NCBI GenBank assembly: GCA_900540685.1
Contig: UQGS01000068.1
Location: 1-8,453, forward strand
From: an uncultured Catenibacterium sp.
GTDB lineage: Bacteria > Bacillota_I > Bacilli_A > Erysipelotrichales > Coprobacillaceae
Direction: 5' to 3'
DNA length: 8,453 nucleotides
The notes below the pieces were generated by a model that had not been told where the DNA came from, did no database searches, and saw only the letters and a list, made by a program, of their open reading frames with translations. This document shows, piece after piece, positions 1 to 7,226 of the stretch. Each line of letters opens with the position of its first letter. Within the stretch, counting starts at the first letter, position 1. Both the position numbers and the translations under genes were made by a program.

Positions 1-27
1 TCCAAAGCATACACGATGACATAGTAA

Positions 28-48
28 GTAATGTTCGTGAGAACTTAC
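28..48. repeat. Small inverted repeat upstream of mltG
   Basis: GTAA-T-GTTC, loop GTGA, GAACTTAC forms an 8-bp stem with one bulged base. No T-run follows on the + strand, so it is not a convincing terminator. It lies between the left edge of the window and mltG. The first 99 bases hold no complete gene: two frames have stops at 14-16 and 22-24, and the third stays open from the window edge to a TAA at 195-197, well inside mltG. The hairpin may be chance or part of an mRNA leader. Confidence 0.25.
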
Positions 49-99
49 ATTATCTTGATGTGAGTATATTTAATCACATTTTGAGTGGCAGATGTAAGT

Positions 100-1131
100 A
101 TGAAAAAGAAAATCATAGCGGCAGTCCTTGTAGTTGTATTATTGATTGGTGGTACAGGCTTATTTTATATAAGTGGTATAGGACATGTCTCTTCTAAAAG
201 TGAAGTGGTACAGGTAACTGTAAAGAAAGGTGAGAATGCCTATACAGTATTAAATACATTAAAATCAAAAGGCTTAATAAAGAATAAATTGGCAGCTAAG
301 GTCTATTTAAAACTTCATAAACCTTCAGTTATCTCTCAGACTTATAACTTGAATAAGAACATGTCACTTTCAAAGATGTATAACATCATGTCAAAGATGA
401 ATAGTCCTTATGTAGTCAAATCTTCCTTAACTATTCCTGAAGGAATCACCATTCCTCAGGCAGCTAAAAAGGTGGCCAATGTAACTGGCAAGACAGAACA
501 GGAAGTATTAGATAAATGGGCTGATCAGGCTTATTTAAAAGAGCTTATTTCTAAGTATTGGTTCCTCACAGATGATATTCTTCAAAAGGGTATTCATTAT
601 CCATTAGAAGGTTATCTCTATCCTGAAACATATGTACTTTATGATAAATCTACAACAATAGAAAAAGTCACAACAGAAATGCTGGATTATATGGATCAAC
701 AATTAACACCTTATAAGGATTCAATGACTAAGCTTGGCTATACACCTCATCAGTTCTTAACACTCTGTTCAGTTGTAGAAAGAGAATCTTTATTTGATAA
801 AGACCGTCCAGCTATCGCAGGTGTATTTATTAATCGTTTAAAGACAGGTATGAGATTACAGTCAGATATTACTGTAAACTATGCATTAAATAGAACAGGT
901 GTCAAAGTCACTACAAAGATGACAAAGACTGATTCTCCTTATAATACATATAAATATGCAGGACTCCCTATTGGTCCTATTGCATGTGTCCCACAAAAGA
1001 CAATGGATGCAGTCGCAAACTATACACCATCTGATTATCTATTCTTCTTTGCGAAGAAAGATGGGACTGTCATCTATTCAAAGACATATGAAGAACATCA
1101 AAAAGCAGTAAAGGAGAATAAGTGGTATTAA
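100..1131 (+). CDS. mltG: Endolytic murein transglycosylase MltG (YceG-like)
   Basis: MltG is a membrane-anchored lytic transglycosylase that cuts nascent glycan strands and is thought to set strand length or terminate polymerisation next to the elongation machinery. From the ATG at 100 the product is 343 aa: a short basic start (MKKK), one membrane segment at about residues 4-25, an extracytoplasmic N-terminal subdomain, then the YceG domain. Family landmarks are LEGYLYPETY (about 169-178), the catalytic region SVVERES whose first Glu is residue 227 (equivalent to E. coli Glu218), INRLKTGMRLQSD, and SPYNTYKYAGLPIGPIA. Length and all blocks look intact. A GTG at 85 would add five residues, directly after an in-frame TGA at 82-84. 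Neither start has a good ribosome binding site; ATG is chosen because MKKK plus a hydrophobic stretch is the normal beginning. It is the first gene of the yrrL-type cluster, and its stop overlaps the next start. Confidence 0.95.
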   Translation: MKKKIIAAVLVVVLLIGGTGLFYISGIGHVSSKSEVVQVTVKKGENAYTVLNTLKSKGLIKNKLAAKVYLKLHKPSVISQTYNLNKNMSLSKMYNIMSKMNSPYVVKSSLTIPEGITIPQAAKKVANVTGKTEQEVLDKWADQAYLKELISKYWFLTDDILQKGIHYPLEGYLYPETYVLYDKSTTIEKVTTEMLDYMDQQLTPYKDSMTKLGYTPHQFLTLCSVVERESLFDKDRPAIAGVFINRLKTGMRLQSDITVNYALNRTGVKVTTKMTKTDSPYNTYKYAGLPIGPIACVPQKTMDAVANYTPSDYLFFFAKKDGTVIYSKTYEEHQKAVKENKWY

Positions 1132-1742
1132 TGAAATCATTTTATGAATTAGAAGAATATGCACTTGTGAAAGATGTGCCTATTATGCAGAAGGAAGGTA
1201 TTGAATACCTTATTGATGAATTAAATAAAAGAAATGCAGAGTCTGTATTAGAGATTGGTAGTGCGATTGGTTATTCATCTTTAATGATGGCGACTCATGT
1301 CAAAGGGCTTCATGTAGATACAATTGAAAGAGATGATACACGTTATCAGGAAGCAGTTGTAAATATTAAGGATTTCCATCAGGAAGACAACATCACAATC
1401 TATCATGAAGATGCATTGGAGTTTGATGATACATTGTTGAATCATACGCCTTATGATTGTCTCTTTATTGATGCAGCCAAAGCACAATACCAGCGTTTCT
1501 TTGAGAAGTATGTTCCTTATTTAAAGGAAGATGGTTTTGTGTTAGTGGATAATCTTGATTTCCATGGCATGATTTTTGATATTCCAAATATAAAAAATAG
1601 AAATACACGTGCTCTTGTAAGAAAGATTAAACGTTTTAAAGATTGGATCTTCTCTAATGAAGAGTATGATGCACATTATGTGCAGGTAGGTGATGGTCTA
1701 TGTATCATTACTAGAAAGGATCAAAATGAAAATCGCAATTAA
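1131..1742 (+). CDS. trmR: tRNA 5-hydroxyuridine methyltransferase TrmR (class I O-methyltransferase, YrrM)
   Basis: This SAM-dependent O-methyltransferase corresponds by position and sequence to B. subtilis YrrM/TrmR, which methylates 5-hydroxyuridine at tRNA position 34 to 5-methoxyuridine. From ATG 1131 it is 203 aa. The SAM-binding glycine loop is LEIGSAIGYSS (about residues 40-50), followed by the acidic strand end DTIERDD, FIDAAKAQY (about 112-120) and LVDNLDFHG (about 138-146). The latter two carry the Asp/Asn/Lys residues that bind metal and substrate in this family. The ATG shares its A with the mltG stop (TAATG). An AAGGAG at 1111-1116 is 14 bases away and fits an alternative GTG start at 1122 (three extra residues) better, so the start is uncertain by nine bases. 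The two genes downstream make its 5-hydroxyuridine substrate, which supports this assignment over a small-molecule (catechol-type) methyltransferase. Confidence 0.88.
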   Translation: MKSFYELEEYALVKDVPIMQKEGIEYLIDELNKRNAESVLEIGSAIGYSSLMMATHVKGLHVDTIERDDTRYQEAVVNIKDFHQEDNITIYHEDALEFDDTLLNHTPYDCLFIDAAKAQYQRFFEKYVPYLKEDGFVLVDNLDFHGMIFDIPNIKNRNTRALVRKIKRFKDWIFSNEEYDAHYVQVGDGLCIITRKDQNENRN

Positions 1743-2646
1743 CTTAAATGATCGTGGATATCTTTATGATTATGTTGATATGGGTGTTTCTTTGATTATG
1801 GCTGGATCAGACTATAGTGTTTTAACACCAGTGAAGTTTTCTATTGAAGAATTAAAAGAAATCAAAGAACAGGCAAAAGAACTCTATGTCTATGTGAATG
1901 CTATGTATGATGAACATGATCTAGAAGGCTTAGAAAAACATATTGATGCATTACATGAGATTGGAATCAATGGATTGATCTTCCAAGATTTTGGTGTATT
2001 ACGTATAGTAAAACAGAAGGGGTATGATTTTAAGATGATTTATCATCCTCTCACACTTAATACAAACTCAAGTACACTTAATACTTTATCTCATTATGGT
2101 ATTTCTGGTGCTTTTGTTTCTAAAGAAATCTCTTTAAAGGAACAATTAGAAATCCGTAAGAACTGTGATATGCCATTATTTGTATTAGGTCATGGTGTAC
2201 AGTATATGATGATGAGTAAGAGACATCTGATTTCTAATTATGAAAAAGCAAGCCATACGACTTTAGACCATAATAAAGACGCTCTCACAATTAATCCACG
2301 TGGACAGGATTTCCCATGTCATATATATGAAACAAGCCGTGGAACGGCTGTATTCAGCAAATCTAGACTATATACATTGGACTTATTCAATACATTAAAA
2401 GACTTTGATTACCTTTATATTGAAACAATGTTTATGGATCCAAGAGAAGCAGTAGAAGTCACTAGTATGTATTGTGATTGTCTTAAAGCCCTAGAAAGAG
2501 GAACATATGACAAAGAAGTAAAAGAATATCTTCCTTTATTAAGAAAGATTTCTAAACCTCTTGATCGTGGTTTCTTATATGATGATACAATTTATCGTCT
2601 TGAAGATGTAAAGAGGAGGGATCTAGAAGATGCAGCCAATAAGTAA
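1726..2646 (+). CDS. trhP1: tRNA hydroxylation protein TrhP1 (peptidase U32 family, YrrN)
   Basis: This is the first of two adjacent U32-family proteins. In B. subtilis the YrrN/YrrO pair is needed to make 5-hydroxyuridine at tRNA wobble position 34 from a prephenate-derived source; despite the family name there is no evidence of protease activity here. The product is 306 aa from ATG 1726, close to the usual YrrN length. It shows a TIM-barrel-like pattern with LYVYVNAMYDEHD (about 53-65), GLIFQDFGVLR and LFVLGHGVQYMMMSKRHLISNY (about 151-172). The last block aligns with the place where the partner has its four-cysteine motif, but it has no cysteines. The start is set by AGAAAGGA at 1713-1720, five bases upstream; an ATG at 1690 would overlap trmR much further. 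It overlaps trmR by 17 bases and the next gene by 17. Confidence 0.87.
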   Translation: MKIAINLNDRGYLYDYVDMGVSLIMAGSDYSVLTPVKFSIEELKEIKEQAKELYVYVNAMYDEHDLEGLEKHIDALHEIGINGLIFQDFGVLRIVKQKGYDFKMIYHPLTLNTNSSTLNTLSHYGISGAFVSKEISLKEQLEIRKNCDMPLFVLGHGVQYMMMSKRHLISNYEKASHTTLDHNKDALTINPRGQDFPCHIYETSRGTAVFSKSRLYTLDLFNTLKDFDYLYIETMFMDPREAVEVTSMYCDCLKALERGTYDKEVKEYLPLLRKISKPLDRGFLYDDTIYRLEDVKRRDLEDAANK

Positions 2647-3880
2647 GATTATTGATGGTCGTCGTGTAATCGAAAAGAAACCAGAATTACTAGCGCCTGC
2701 AGGAAACTTAGAAAAACTTAAAACAGCAATTATCTATGGTGCAGATGCAGTATTTATTGGTGGTAAAGAATTCTCTTTACGTTCTCAGGCATCTAACTTC
2801 TCTATAGAAGATATTAAAGAAGCAGTACAGTTCGCCAATCAATATGGGGCTAAAATACATGTCACATGTAATATCATCCTACATCATGATAACCTCGAAG
2901 GTATTAAAGAATACTTACAGGCATTAGATGATGCAGGTGTTACAGCTATTATTGTGGCAGATCCCTATATTATGAATCTAGCGAAAAGCATGGACTTAAA
3001 ACTAGAAGTCCATGTTTCTACACAAATGTCAGTGACTAATTCATCGGCTGTTAAGTTCTTTGAAGATATGGGGATGGATCGAGTAGTACTCGGTCGTGAA
3101 ACAACTTTTGTTGACTTGAAGGATATTAGAAAAAATGCCCCTGATATAGACTTAGAATACTTTATACATGGTGCTATGTGTATTTCTTATAGTGGTCGTT
3201 GTATGTTATCTAACTACTATTCTAGAAGAGATGCGAATAGAGGTGGCTGTTCTCAGAGCTGTAGATGGTATTATGATTTAGAAGAGAATGGACAATCTAT
3301 TAATGAAGATTTCCCATTTACCATGTCTTCTAAGGATATGTGCCTCATTCATCATATTGGTGAATTAATAGAATGTGGTGTGGATTCATTCAAGATAGAA
3401 GGGCGTATGAAATCTGTCCATTATATTGCGACAGTTGTATCTACTTATAGAAAACTTATTGATGCATATTGCGAGGATCCTGATCATTTTACAGATTCAA
3501 AGAAATATGAAGATGAATTACAAAAGGCAGCCAACAGAGCATTCTGTCATGGATTCTTTTATGATAATCCAGGCGTAGATGAACAGCTTTATAACTTAAG
3601 AGATGAACATCCTACACAGGAATTCGTTATGCGTGTTTTAGGTTATGATCAAGATTCTAAACGAGCTAAAATTGAACAGCGTAACTATTTCAAAGTGGGA
3701 GATCAAATAGAAATATTCTCTCCTAGTCACTCAAATATTTATTTTACTGTTGATAAGATTTATAATGAAGATAATGAATTGGTGGAAGTAGCCAACCATC
3801 CAATGGAAATACTTTATGTAGAAATTGATTATCCAGTATTAGAGAATGATATGGGAAGGAAGGTAAACCATGGAAAATAA
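2630..3880 (+). CDS. trhP2: tRNA hydroxylation protein TrhP2 (peptidase U32 family, YrrO)
   Basis: This is the second U32-family protein, the cysteine-bearing partner of TrhP1, required in related bacteria for tRNA wobble-uridine 5-hydroxylation. It is 416 aa, like B. subtilis YrrO. The N-terminal block is ELLAPAGNLEKLKTAIIYGADAV (beginning at residue 19), followed by EVHVSTQMSVTNS (about 126-138). The family signature starts at IHGAMCISYSGRCMLSN (179-195) and continues to GGCSQSC (205-211). Cys184, Cys191, Cys207 and Cys211 are the likely iron-sulphur ligands. KIEGRMKS (about 255-262) is also typical. A separate C-terminal beta-rich domain spans about 330-405. An AGGAGG at 2614-2619, ten bases before the ATG, lies inside the end of trhP1. 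The stop lies 11 bases inside udk. The collagenase name sometimes given to this family is not supported by the context. Confidence 0.92.
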   Translation: MQPISKIIDGRRVIEKKPELLAPAGNLEKLKTAIIYGADAVFIGGKEFSLRSQASNFSIEDIKEAVQFANQYGAKIHVTCNIILHHDNLEGIKEYLQALDDAGVTAIIVADPYIMNLAKSMDLKLEVHVSTQMSVTNSSAVKFFEDMGMDRVVLGRETTFVDLKDIRKNAPDIDLEYFIHGAMCISYSGRCMLSNYYSRRDANRGGCSQSCRWYYDLEENGQSINEDFPFTMSSKDMCLIHHIGELIECGVDSFKIEGRMKSVHYIATVVSTYRKLIDAYCEDPDHFTDSKKYEDELQKAANRAFCHGFFYDNPGVDEQLYNLRDEHPTQEFVMRVLGYDQDSKRAKIEQRNYFKVGDQIEIFSPSHSNIYFTVDKIYNEDNELVEVANHPMEILYVEIDYPVLENDMGRKVNHGK

Positions 3881-4496
3881 AGCTGTCATTATTGGGATTG
3901 CAGGTGGAAGTGCTTCTGGTAAGACTTCTATCGCACAATCTATCTATGACCGTTTTAAAGGCAGTCATAGAGTAAAGATCATCAAACAGGATGATTACTA
4001 CAAAGATCAAAGTGATAAGACAATGGAAGAAAGAGTTAAAACAAACTATGATCATCCATTTGCTTTTGATAATGATCTTCTAGTATCAGATTTAAAGAAG
4101 TTAAAAAAGAAAGAAAGAATTGAAAAACCTACTTATGATTATGCAAAGCATACAAGAAGTGATATCACAGAAGTCATTGAAGATCGTGATGTTATTATTC
4201 TAGAAGGTATCTTTGTCTTAGCAGAAGAAGAGGTAAGAGATCTTTGTGATATACTGATTTATGTGGATACAGATGCAGATATCCGCTTTATCAGACGATT
4301 AAGAAGAGATGTAGAAGAACGAGCAAGAACTGTAGATTCAGTCTGTAACCAGTATTTAGAGACTGTAAGACCAATGCATGAACAGTTCATTGAACCATCT
4401 AAGAAATATGCACATATTATTATTCCTGAAGGTGGGACTAATACTGTTGCGATTGACTTATTGATTACAAAAATAAGTAGTATTCTAGGCGATTAA
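3870..4496 (+). CDS. udk: Uridine kinase
   Basis: Cytosolic enzyme of pyrimidine salvage that phosphorylates uridine and cytidine to UMP and CMP with ATP or GTP. It is 208 aa, normal for the bacterial family. It begins with the Walker A loop GGSASGKT at residues 12-19. QDDYYKD (40-46) and NYDHPFAFD (59-67) are the nucleoside-binding blocks, PTYDYAKHTR (87-96) and VIILEGIFVL (108-117) follow, and RRLRRDVEERART (142-154) is the arginine-rich lid. All motifs are intact. The GGAAGGAAGG stretch at 3854-3863, about six bases upstream, serves the ATG at 3870, and the gene overlaps trhP2 by 11 bases. It is the last gene of the tightly overlapping run; 57 bases then separate it from greA. The same udk-greA adjacency occurs in B. 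subtilis. Confidence 0.96.
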   Translation: MENKAVIIGIAGGSASGKTSIAQSIYDRFKGSHRVKIIKQDDYYKDQSDKTMEERVKTNYDHPFAFDNDLLVSDLKKLKKKERIEKPTYDYAKHTRSDITEVIEDRDVIILEGIFVLAEEEVRDLCDILIYVDTDADIRFIRRLRRDVEERARTVDSVCNQYLETVRPMHEQFIEPSKKYAHIIIPEGGTNTVAIDLLITKISSILGD

Positions 4497-4503
4497 ATCG
4501 TTC

Positions 4504-4532
4504 TTGTCTAATTAAAATAAGTATGTTATATT
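4504..4532 (+). promoter_or_regulatory. Promoter of greA (sigma-A type, extended -10)
   Basis: TTGTCT at 4504-4509 and TATATT at 4527-4532 are exactly 17 bases apart, and TG at 4524-4525 one base before the -10 gives an extended -10 element. Transcription would start near 4539, leaving a leader of roughly 14 bases that carries GAGGTG at 4542-4547 ahead of the greA ATG. It lies in the only real gap in the left cluster, so greA can probably be expressed apart from the mltG-udk run, though readthrough from udk is also possible. Confidence 0.65.
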
Positions 4533-4553
4533 TACTTGTATGAGGTGAAAGAA

Positions 4554-5033
4554 ATGGATAAAAAAGTGCAAATCAGTAGAGAAGGTTTTGAAAAGCTAAA
4601 GGCTGAAAGAGAAAACCTTATTAATGTTGAAAGACCAGCTGTCATTGAAGAAATTAAGCTTGCAAGAAGCCAGGGTGACTTATCAGAAAACGCTGACTAC
4701 GATGCAGCAAGAGATAAACAGGCTCGTATTGAAGAAAGAATCAAAGAATTAGAAGTAATGATGCAGAATGCGGTTATCATTGGTTCTGATGTTAAGGTAG
4801 ATACTCATGTAGTAAACTTAGGTGCTACTGTAACAGTTCTTGATTTATCTGAAGAAAATCCTGAACCTGATACATTTACAATCTTAGGTTCTACAGAAAC
4901 TGATCCATTACATGGTAAGATTTCTAATGAATCTCCACTTGCAAAAGCATTAATGACTCATAAGATTGGTGATGTTGTAACAGTCGGTGTTGCGAAACCT
5001 TATGATGTTGAAATTGTAGATATTAAATATTAA
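4554..5033 (+). CDS. greA: Transcription elongation factor GreA
   Basis: GreA inserts a coiled coil into the RNA polymerase secondary channel and stimulates cleavage of backtracked RNA. From ATG 4554 it is 159 aa, the standard length. The N-terminal coiled coil covers about residues 8-75, with the tip motif GDLSENADYDAARDKQ (41-56); Asp42 and Glu45 are the acidic tip residues that coordinate the catalytic magnesium. The C-terminal FKBP-like domain (about 85-159) includes ILGSTETDP and the conserved SNESPLAKAL (124-133). The start is fixed by GAGGTG six bases upstream; an upstream in-frame TTG at 4536 would add six residues but lacks a ribosome binding site. The gene has its own promoter and a strong terminator immediately downstream. 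Its stop codon overlaps by four bases the end of the over-long kinase frame on the other strand. Confidence 0.97.
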   Translation: MDKKVQISREGFEKLKAERENLINVERPAVIEEIKLARSQGDLSENADYDAARDKQARIEERIKELEVMMQNAVIIGSDVKVDTHVVNLGATVTVLDLSEENPEPDTFTILGSTETDPLHGKISNESPLAKALMTHKIGDVVTVGVAKPYDVEIVDIKY

Positions 5034-6370
5034 TGGTATGAAAGGACACTTCTTAGGAGGTGTTCTTTATTATTTTGAGAGAAAAACCCCCTAATTATAC
5101 AATTAATCAGGAGGTTAAGATATTTTTTTTTGATTGGTAATATAACTACAGATGTAAAACTATTTCTGGATTGTATAAAGTTAATTACACCATTATTTCT
5201 TTTCACTAATTGCTTAATACTCTTTATACCATGACCATGGTTAATACTATTCTTTTTTGAAGTTTCTAAATTGATTTTTTCTAACGTATTGATACTATTC
5301 ATAATTTTAAAATAGTATCTTCCGTCAACTGATTTTCCTGTTTCAATAGTTATTTTTTTAACTTTATCACTTTCACAATGTTCAATAGCATTTTCAAGTA
5401 TATTACCAAAAATAATATAGAAATCTAACTTATCAATATTTGGTTGTTCCTCGCAAAAATTACATATTAAATCAATTTTCTTATCTCTTATTAAAGGAAG
5501 ATAGTGTGAAATAATGAGGTTAATAGATTCATTTCCTGTATTAATAGAATATTTAAGATTATCAAGATTATCTAATTGGTTATTCAGTGCTTTTTCAATA
5601 TTTTCCAAGTCTTTAGCTTTACTGTATTCTTTTAATAATAACAGGAAATGTTTGTTATTGTGTCGCATTTTTCTTGTTTCATTTATATTTGATATCAAAT
5701 TCTTATAATTCTTTTTTTGAAACTCAATTTCATTTTGTAATAATCTATGATTGGCTTGAGCAATTATACTTTGTTTTTGGTTATCGAACAATTTGTATAT
5801 AACAATCACTAATAAAGAAAAGATTAAAACATTCGCAAGAAAATAATGTGTTTTGATCGATGACTTAAAAAATCCATCAAATAATAATGAATATAATGAA
5901 GTGAGAAGCAAGATTGATAAGTTGAATAAGCTTATTTTAGAATTAGTATAATAAGCATGATTTTGAATCATTTTACCACTTATTTCTACTAATAGGAGTA
6001 ACAATATTTTTGAGATAATTAACATTACCGAATAAGGAATTTCTATATTTGATATAAATCGGATTGCATAACTGATAAGTATTGTGGAACCATTAGCAAT
6101 AAGAATAAGTAAGTTTAGAGTAAATCCTAAAAAAATACTATTTGCTAAAGAAGCAAATGTACCATTATAACAGAAGATAGCATAGCAAGATACGATTATA
6201 GCTGTTGATACAAAGGAATTGAGATTAAAATAAAAAACAGAATATGATAATAGGGATTGAATGATTGTATAAATAATAAGAAAAGTAGTTGATCTATCTT
6301 TGTTGATAGATGTCATTGACGTGAATCGAGTTATTAATAATCCTTCTGCAATACTGATAATTGCGTTCAT
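5030..6370 (-). CDS. AgrC-like sensor histidine kinase (GHKL), C-terminal end out of frame
   Basis: Membrane sensor kinase of the peptide quorum-sensing type, presumably recognising the peptide made by the divergent agrBD-like genes. The frame is 446 aa. The first ~195 residues are five to six hydrophobic segments (roughly 26-46, 52-68, 76-104, 113-130, 146-165, 176-193), as in AgrC. A coiled-coil linker follows, then the phosphoacceptor block RKMRHNNKHFLLLL with His237. The ATPase has an N box FGNILENAIEHC (321-332), IMNS in place of a classical D box (common in this subgroup) and the G box HGHGIKSIKQLV (378-389). The last core strand is VVILPI (408-413). The remaining ~30 residues cross the gene's own terminator and touch the greA stop; the natural protein is probably about 418 aa, ending near 5115. 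Start: AAGGA seven bases before the ATG. It lies 91 bases after the regulator and is probably co-transcribed with it. Confidence 0.87.
   Translation of the reverse strand: MNAIISIAEGLLITRFTSMTSINKDRSTTFLIIYTIIQSLLSYSVFYFNLNSFVSTAIIVSCYAIFCYNGTFASLANSIFLGFTLNLLILIANGSTILISYAIRFISNIEIPYSVMLIISKILLLLLVEISGKMIQNHAYYTNSKISLFNLSILLLTSLYSLLFDGFFKSSIKTHYFLANVLIFSLLVIVIYKLFDNQKQSIIAQANHRLLQNEIEFQKKNYKNLISNINETRKMRHNNKHFLLLLKEYSKAKDLENIEKALNNQLDNLDNLKYSINTGNESINLIISHYLPLIRDKKIDLICNFCEEQPNIDKLDFYIIFGNILENAIEHCESDKVKKITIETGKSVDGRYYFKIMNSINTLEKINLETSKKNSINHGHGIKSIKQLVKRNNGVINFIQSRNSFTSVVILPIKKKYLNLLINCIIRGFFSQNNKEHLLRSVLSYH
5041..5077 (+). terminator. Rho-independent terminator of greA
   Basis: AAAGGACACTTC (5041-5052), loop TTAG, and GAGGTGTTCTTT (5057-5068) form a 12-bp stem with two G-U pairs, followed by the T-rich ATTATTTTG. 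It begins eight bases after the greA stop and closes the left cluster. Confidence 0.85.
5082..5116 (-). terminator. Rho-independent terminator of the kinase gene
   Basis: Read on the minus strand, AACCTCCTGATTA (5116-5104), a six-base loop and TAATTAGGGGGTT (5097-5085) pair over 13 bp. Two of the pairs are G-U on the minus strand and become C-A mismatches on the + strand, so the structure is tuned for minus-strand RNA. A run of five U (5086-5082, two of them in the stem) follows. It faces the greA terminator. The kinase frame as sequenced has not stopped when it reaches this hairpin, which is abnormal. Confidence 0.85.
5123..5131 (-). repeat. Nine-base A tract (minus strand) at the expected end of the kinase gene
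   Basis: Nine consecutive T on the + strand encode the lysines after the last core strand of the ATPase domain (LPIKKK). With nine A the frame continues for another 30 residues through two terminators. With ten A it would read LPIKKKIS and stop at TAA (5117-5115), exactly at the base of the terminator hairpin. With eight A it would stop at TGA (5109-5107). A homopolymer of this length is prone to sequencing error, replication slippage and transcriptional slippage. Confidence 0.8.
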
Positions 6371-6461
6371 AAGTAAATCCTTTCTTTGGGAATGGAGTGA
6401 TTAGAATTGAGTGGTATAAATATGTACATACTGTTAAATTAAAATGTATATTAAATTCATC

Positions 6462-7169
6462 TTAAATAATGATTTTTCTACACAGAAAATGATCATATGT
6501 ATTTTGAAATTTCTTGATTTGACCACGTTGTAATGTAACTTCCATATCATTTTTTAAGATAACTCTACCATTTTTTATCTGTTTGATTTCATTCAAATTA
6601 ATGATGTATGAACGATTGATTCGATAAAAACAAAAATTCAAATCTTCAAGTATTTGGCGCATATTGGTTCTTATTTTATAAGGCTCGGTGGTGCGTTTTG
6701 TATATATATAGCAGTAATGTTTAAATGACTCTATGTAAATAATATCACTCTGTTGAATTATAGTTGTATTGTCCTTGTTGTTTAATACAATTTCTTTTTT
6801 ATGCATTTTCAATAGATCAAGGAGTTCTAGTAAAGTATCATTAAGTTCAATGTCAATGTTTTCTTTTCTTATGAAATTATAAGGATGGACTTTGAAAGAA
6901 TCAAATACGAGTTCATTGTGTGAACTTATAAAAATTATTTTTGTATTTGGATAAATCTTAATGTAATCATTAGCAAAATCAATTCCACTTTTATCTGGTA
7001 AATCAATATCTAACAGTAATATATCAAAAATATCTGTTGTTAGATCAATTTGACTAGCTGAAGTATATGAAGTTATGCTTAATTGATCATTTAAGTTATT
7101 ATCCGCTTGAATGCATGAAATAATTTGATTTAAGTCTCTATTACAATCTTCCAATACACAACACTTCAT
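6462..7169 (-). CDS. AgrA/ComE-like response regulator (REC + LytTR)
   Basis: Cytosolic DNA-binding regulator, 235 aa, paired with the kinase encoded just downstream. The receiver domain spans about residues 1-118: acidic pocket EDC (7-9), phosphoacceptor Asp54 in DILLLDIDLPDKSG, the switch serines FISSH (80-84) and the RK pair at 101-102 of FIRKEN. The LytTR DNA-binding domain spans about 125-229, with SDIIYIESFKHYCYIYT (141-157) and FYRINRSYIINLNEI (181-195). The usual His of the RxHRSY motif is Asn185 here. This is the AgrA architecture, which typically binds pairs of short direct repeats upstream of agrB-type promoters. The start has GGAGGAG (minus strand, 7184-7178) eight bases upstream and a good promoter beyond that. 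The gene is AT-rich and divergent from agrB, unlike the single-strand BDCA order of Staphylococcus. Confidence 0.92.
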   Translation of the reverse strand: MKCCVLEDCNRDLNQIISCIQADNNLNDQLSITSYTSASQIDLTTDIFDILLLDIDLPDKSGIDFANDYIKIYPNTKIIFISSHNELVFDSFKVHPYNFIRKENIDIELNDTLLELLDLLKMHKKEIVLNNKDNTTIIQQSDIIYIESFKHYCYIYTKRTTEPYKIRTNMRQILEDLNFCFYRINRSYIINLNEIKQIKNGRVILKNDMEVTLQRGQIKKFQNTYDHFLCRKIII

Positions 7170-7197
7170 ATAATTTTCTCCTCCAAAGATATTTTAT

Positions 7198-7226
7198 AAT
7201 ATAATAGTTTTATGTTAGTAATGCAA
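7198..7226 (-). promoter_or_regulatory. Promoter of the regulator-kinase operon
   Basis: On the minus strand TTGCAT (7226-7221) and TATATT (7203-7198) are 17 bases apart. The start would fall near 7191, followed by the ribosome binding site GGAGGAG and the regulator ATG at 7169. This looks like a moderately strong constitutive promoter, consistent with a basal level of the two-component pair. Confidence 0.6.

Noticed and set aside
1281..1487. Minus-strand frame of 68 codons inside trmR
   Set aside because: It lies wholly within trmR, which has clear SAM-binding motifs; it has no ribosome binding site and no recognisable protein pattern.
1726..3880. Duplicate collagenase or protease genes
   Set aside because: The U32 family name suggests this, but the gene order with trmR, udk and greA and the cysteine motif point to tRNA modification.
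3744..4055. Minus-strand frame of 103 codons across the trhP2-udk junction
   Set aside because: It is antisense to two strongly supported genes and looks like a reverse-frame shadow, with no promoter or ribosome binding site seen.
5085..5131. Plus-strand terminator from the second hairpin plus the T9 run
   Set aside because: On the + strand the stem has two C-A mismatches and the T-run begins six bases after the stem; the minus-strand reading is fully paired and followed directly by U residues.
5514..5708. Plus-strand frame of 64 codons inside the kinase gene
   Set aside because: It is antisense to the ATPase and phosphoacceptor region, is rich in Leu, Phe and Ser as expected of a shadow frame, and shows no start signals.
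6368..6430. Twenty-codon minus-strand frame ending in ATGA overlap with the kinase start, as a possible leader peptide
   Set aside because: There is no ribosome binding site before its ATG and the composition is ordinary; overlap of a TGA with ATG happens easily by chance.
6421..6430. 10-bp palindrome TATGTACATA between regulator and kinase
   Set aside because: It is short and AT-rich with no second copy in the window; not enough to call an operator or a promoter for the kinase.
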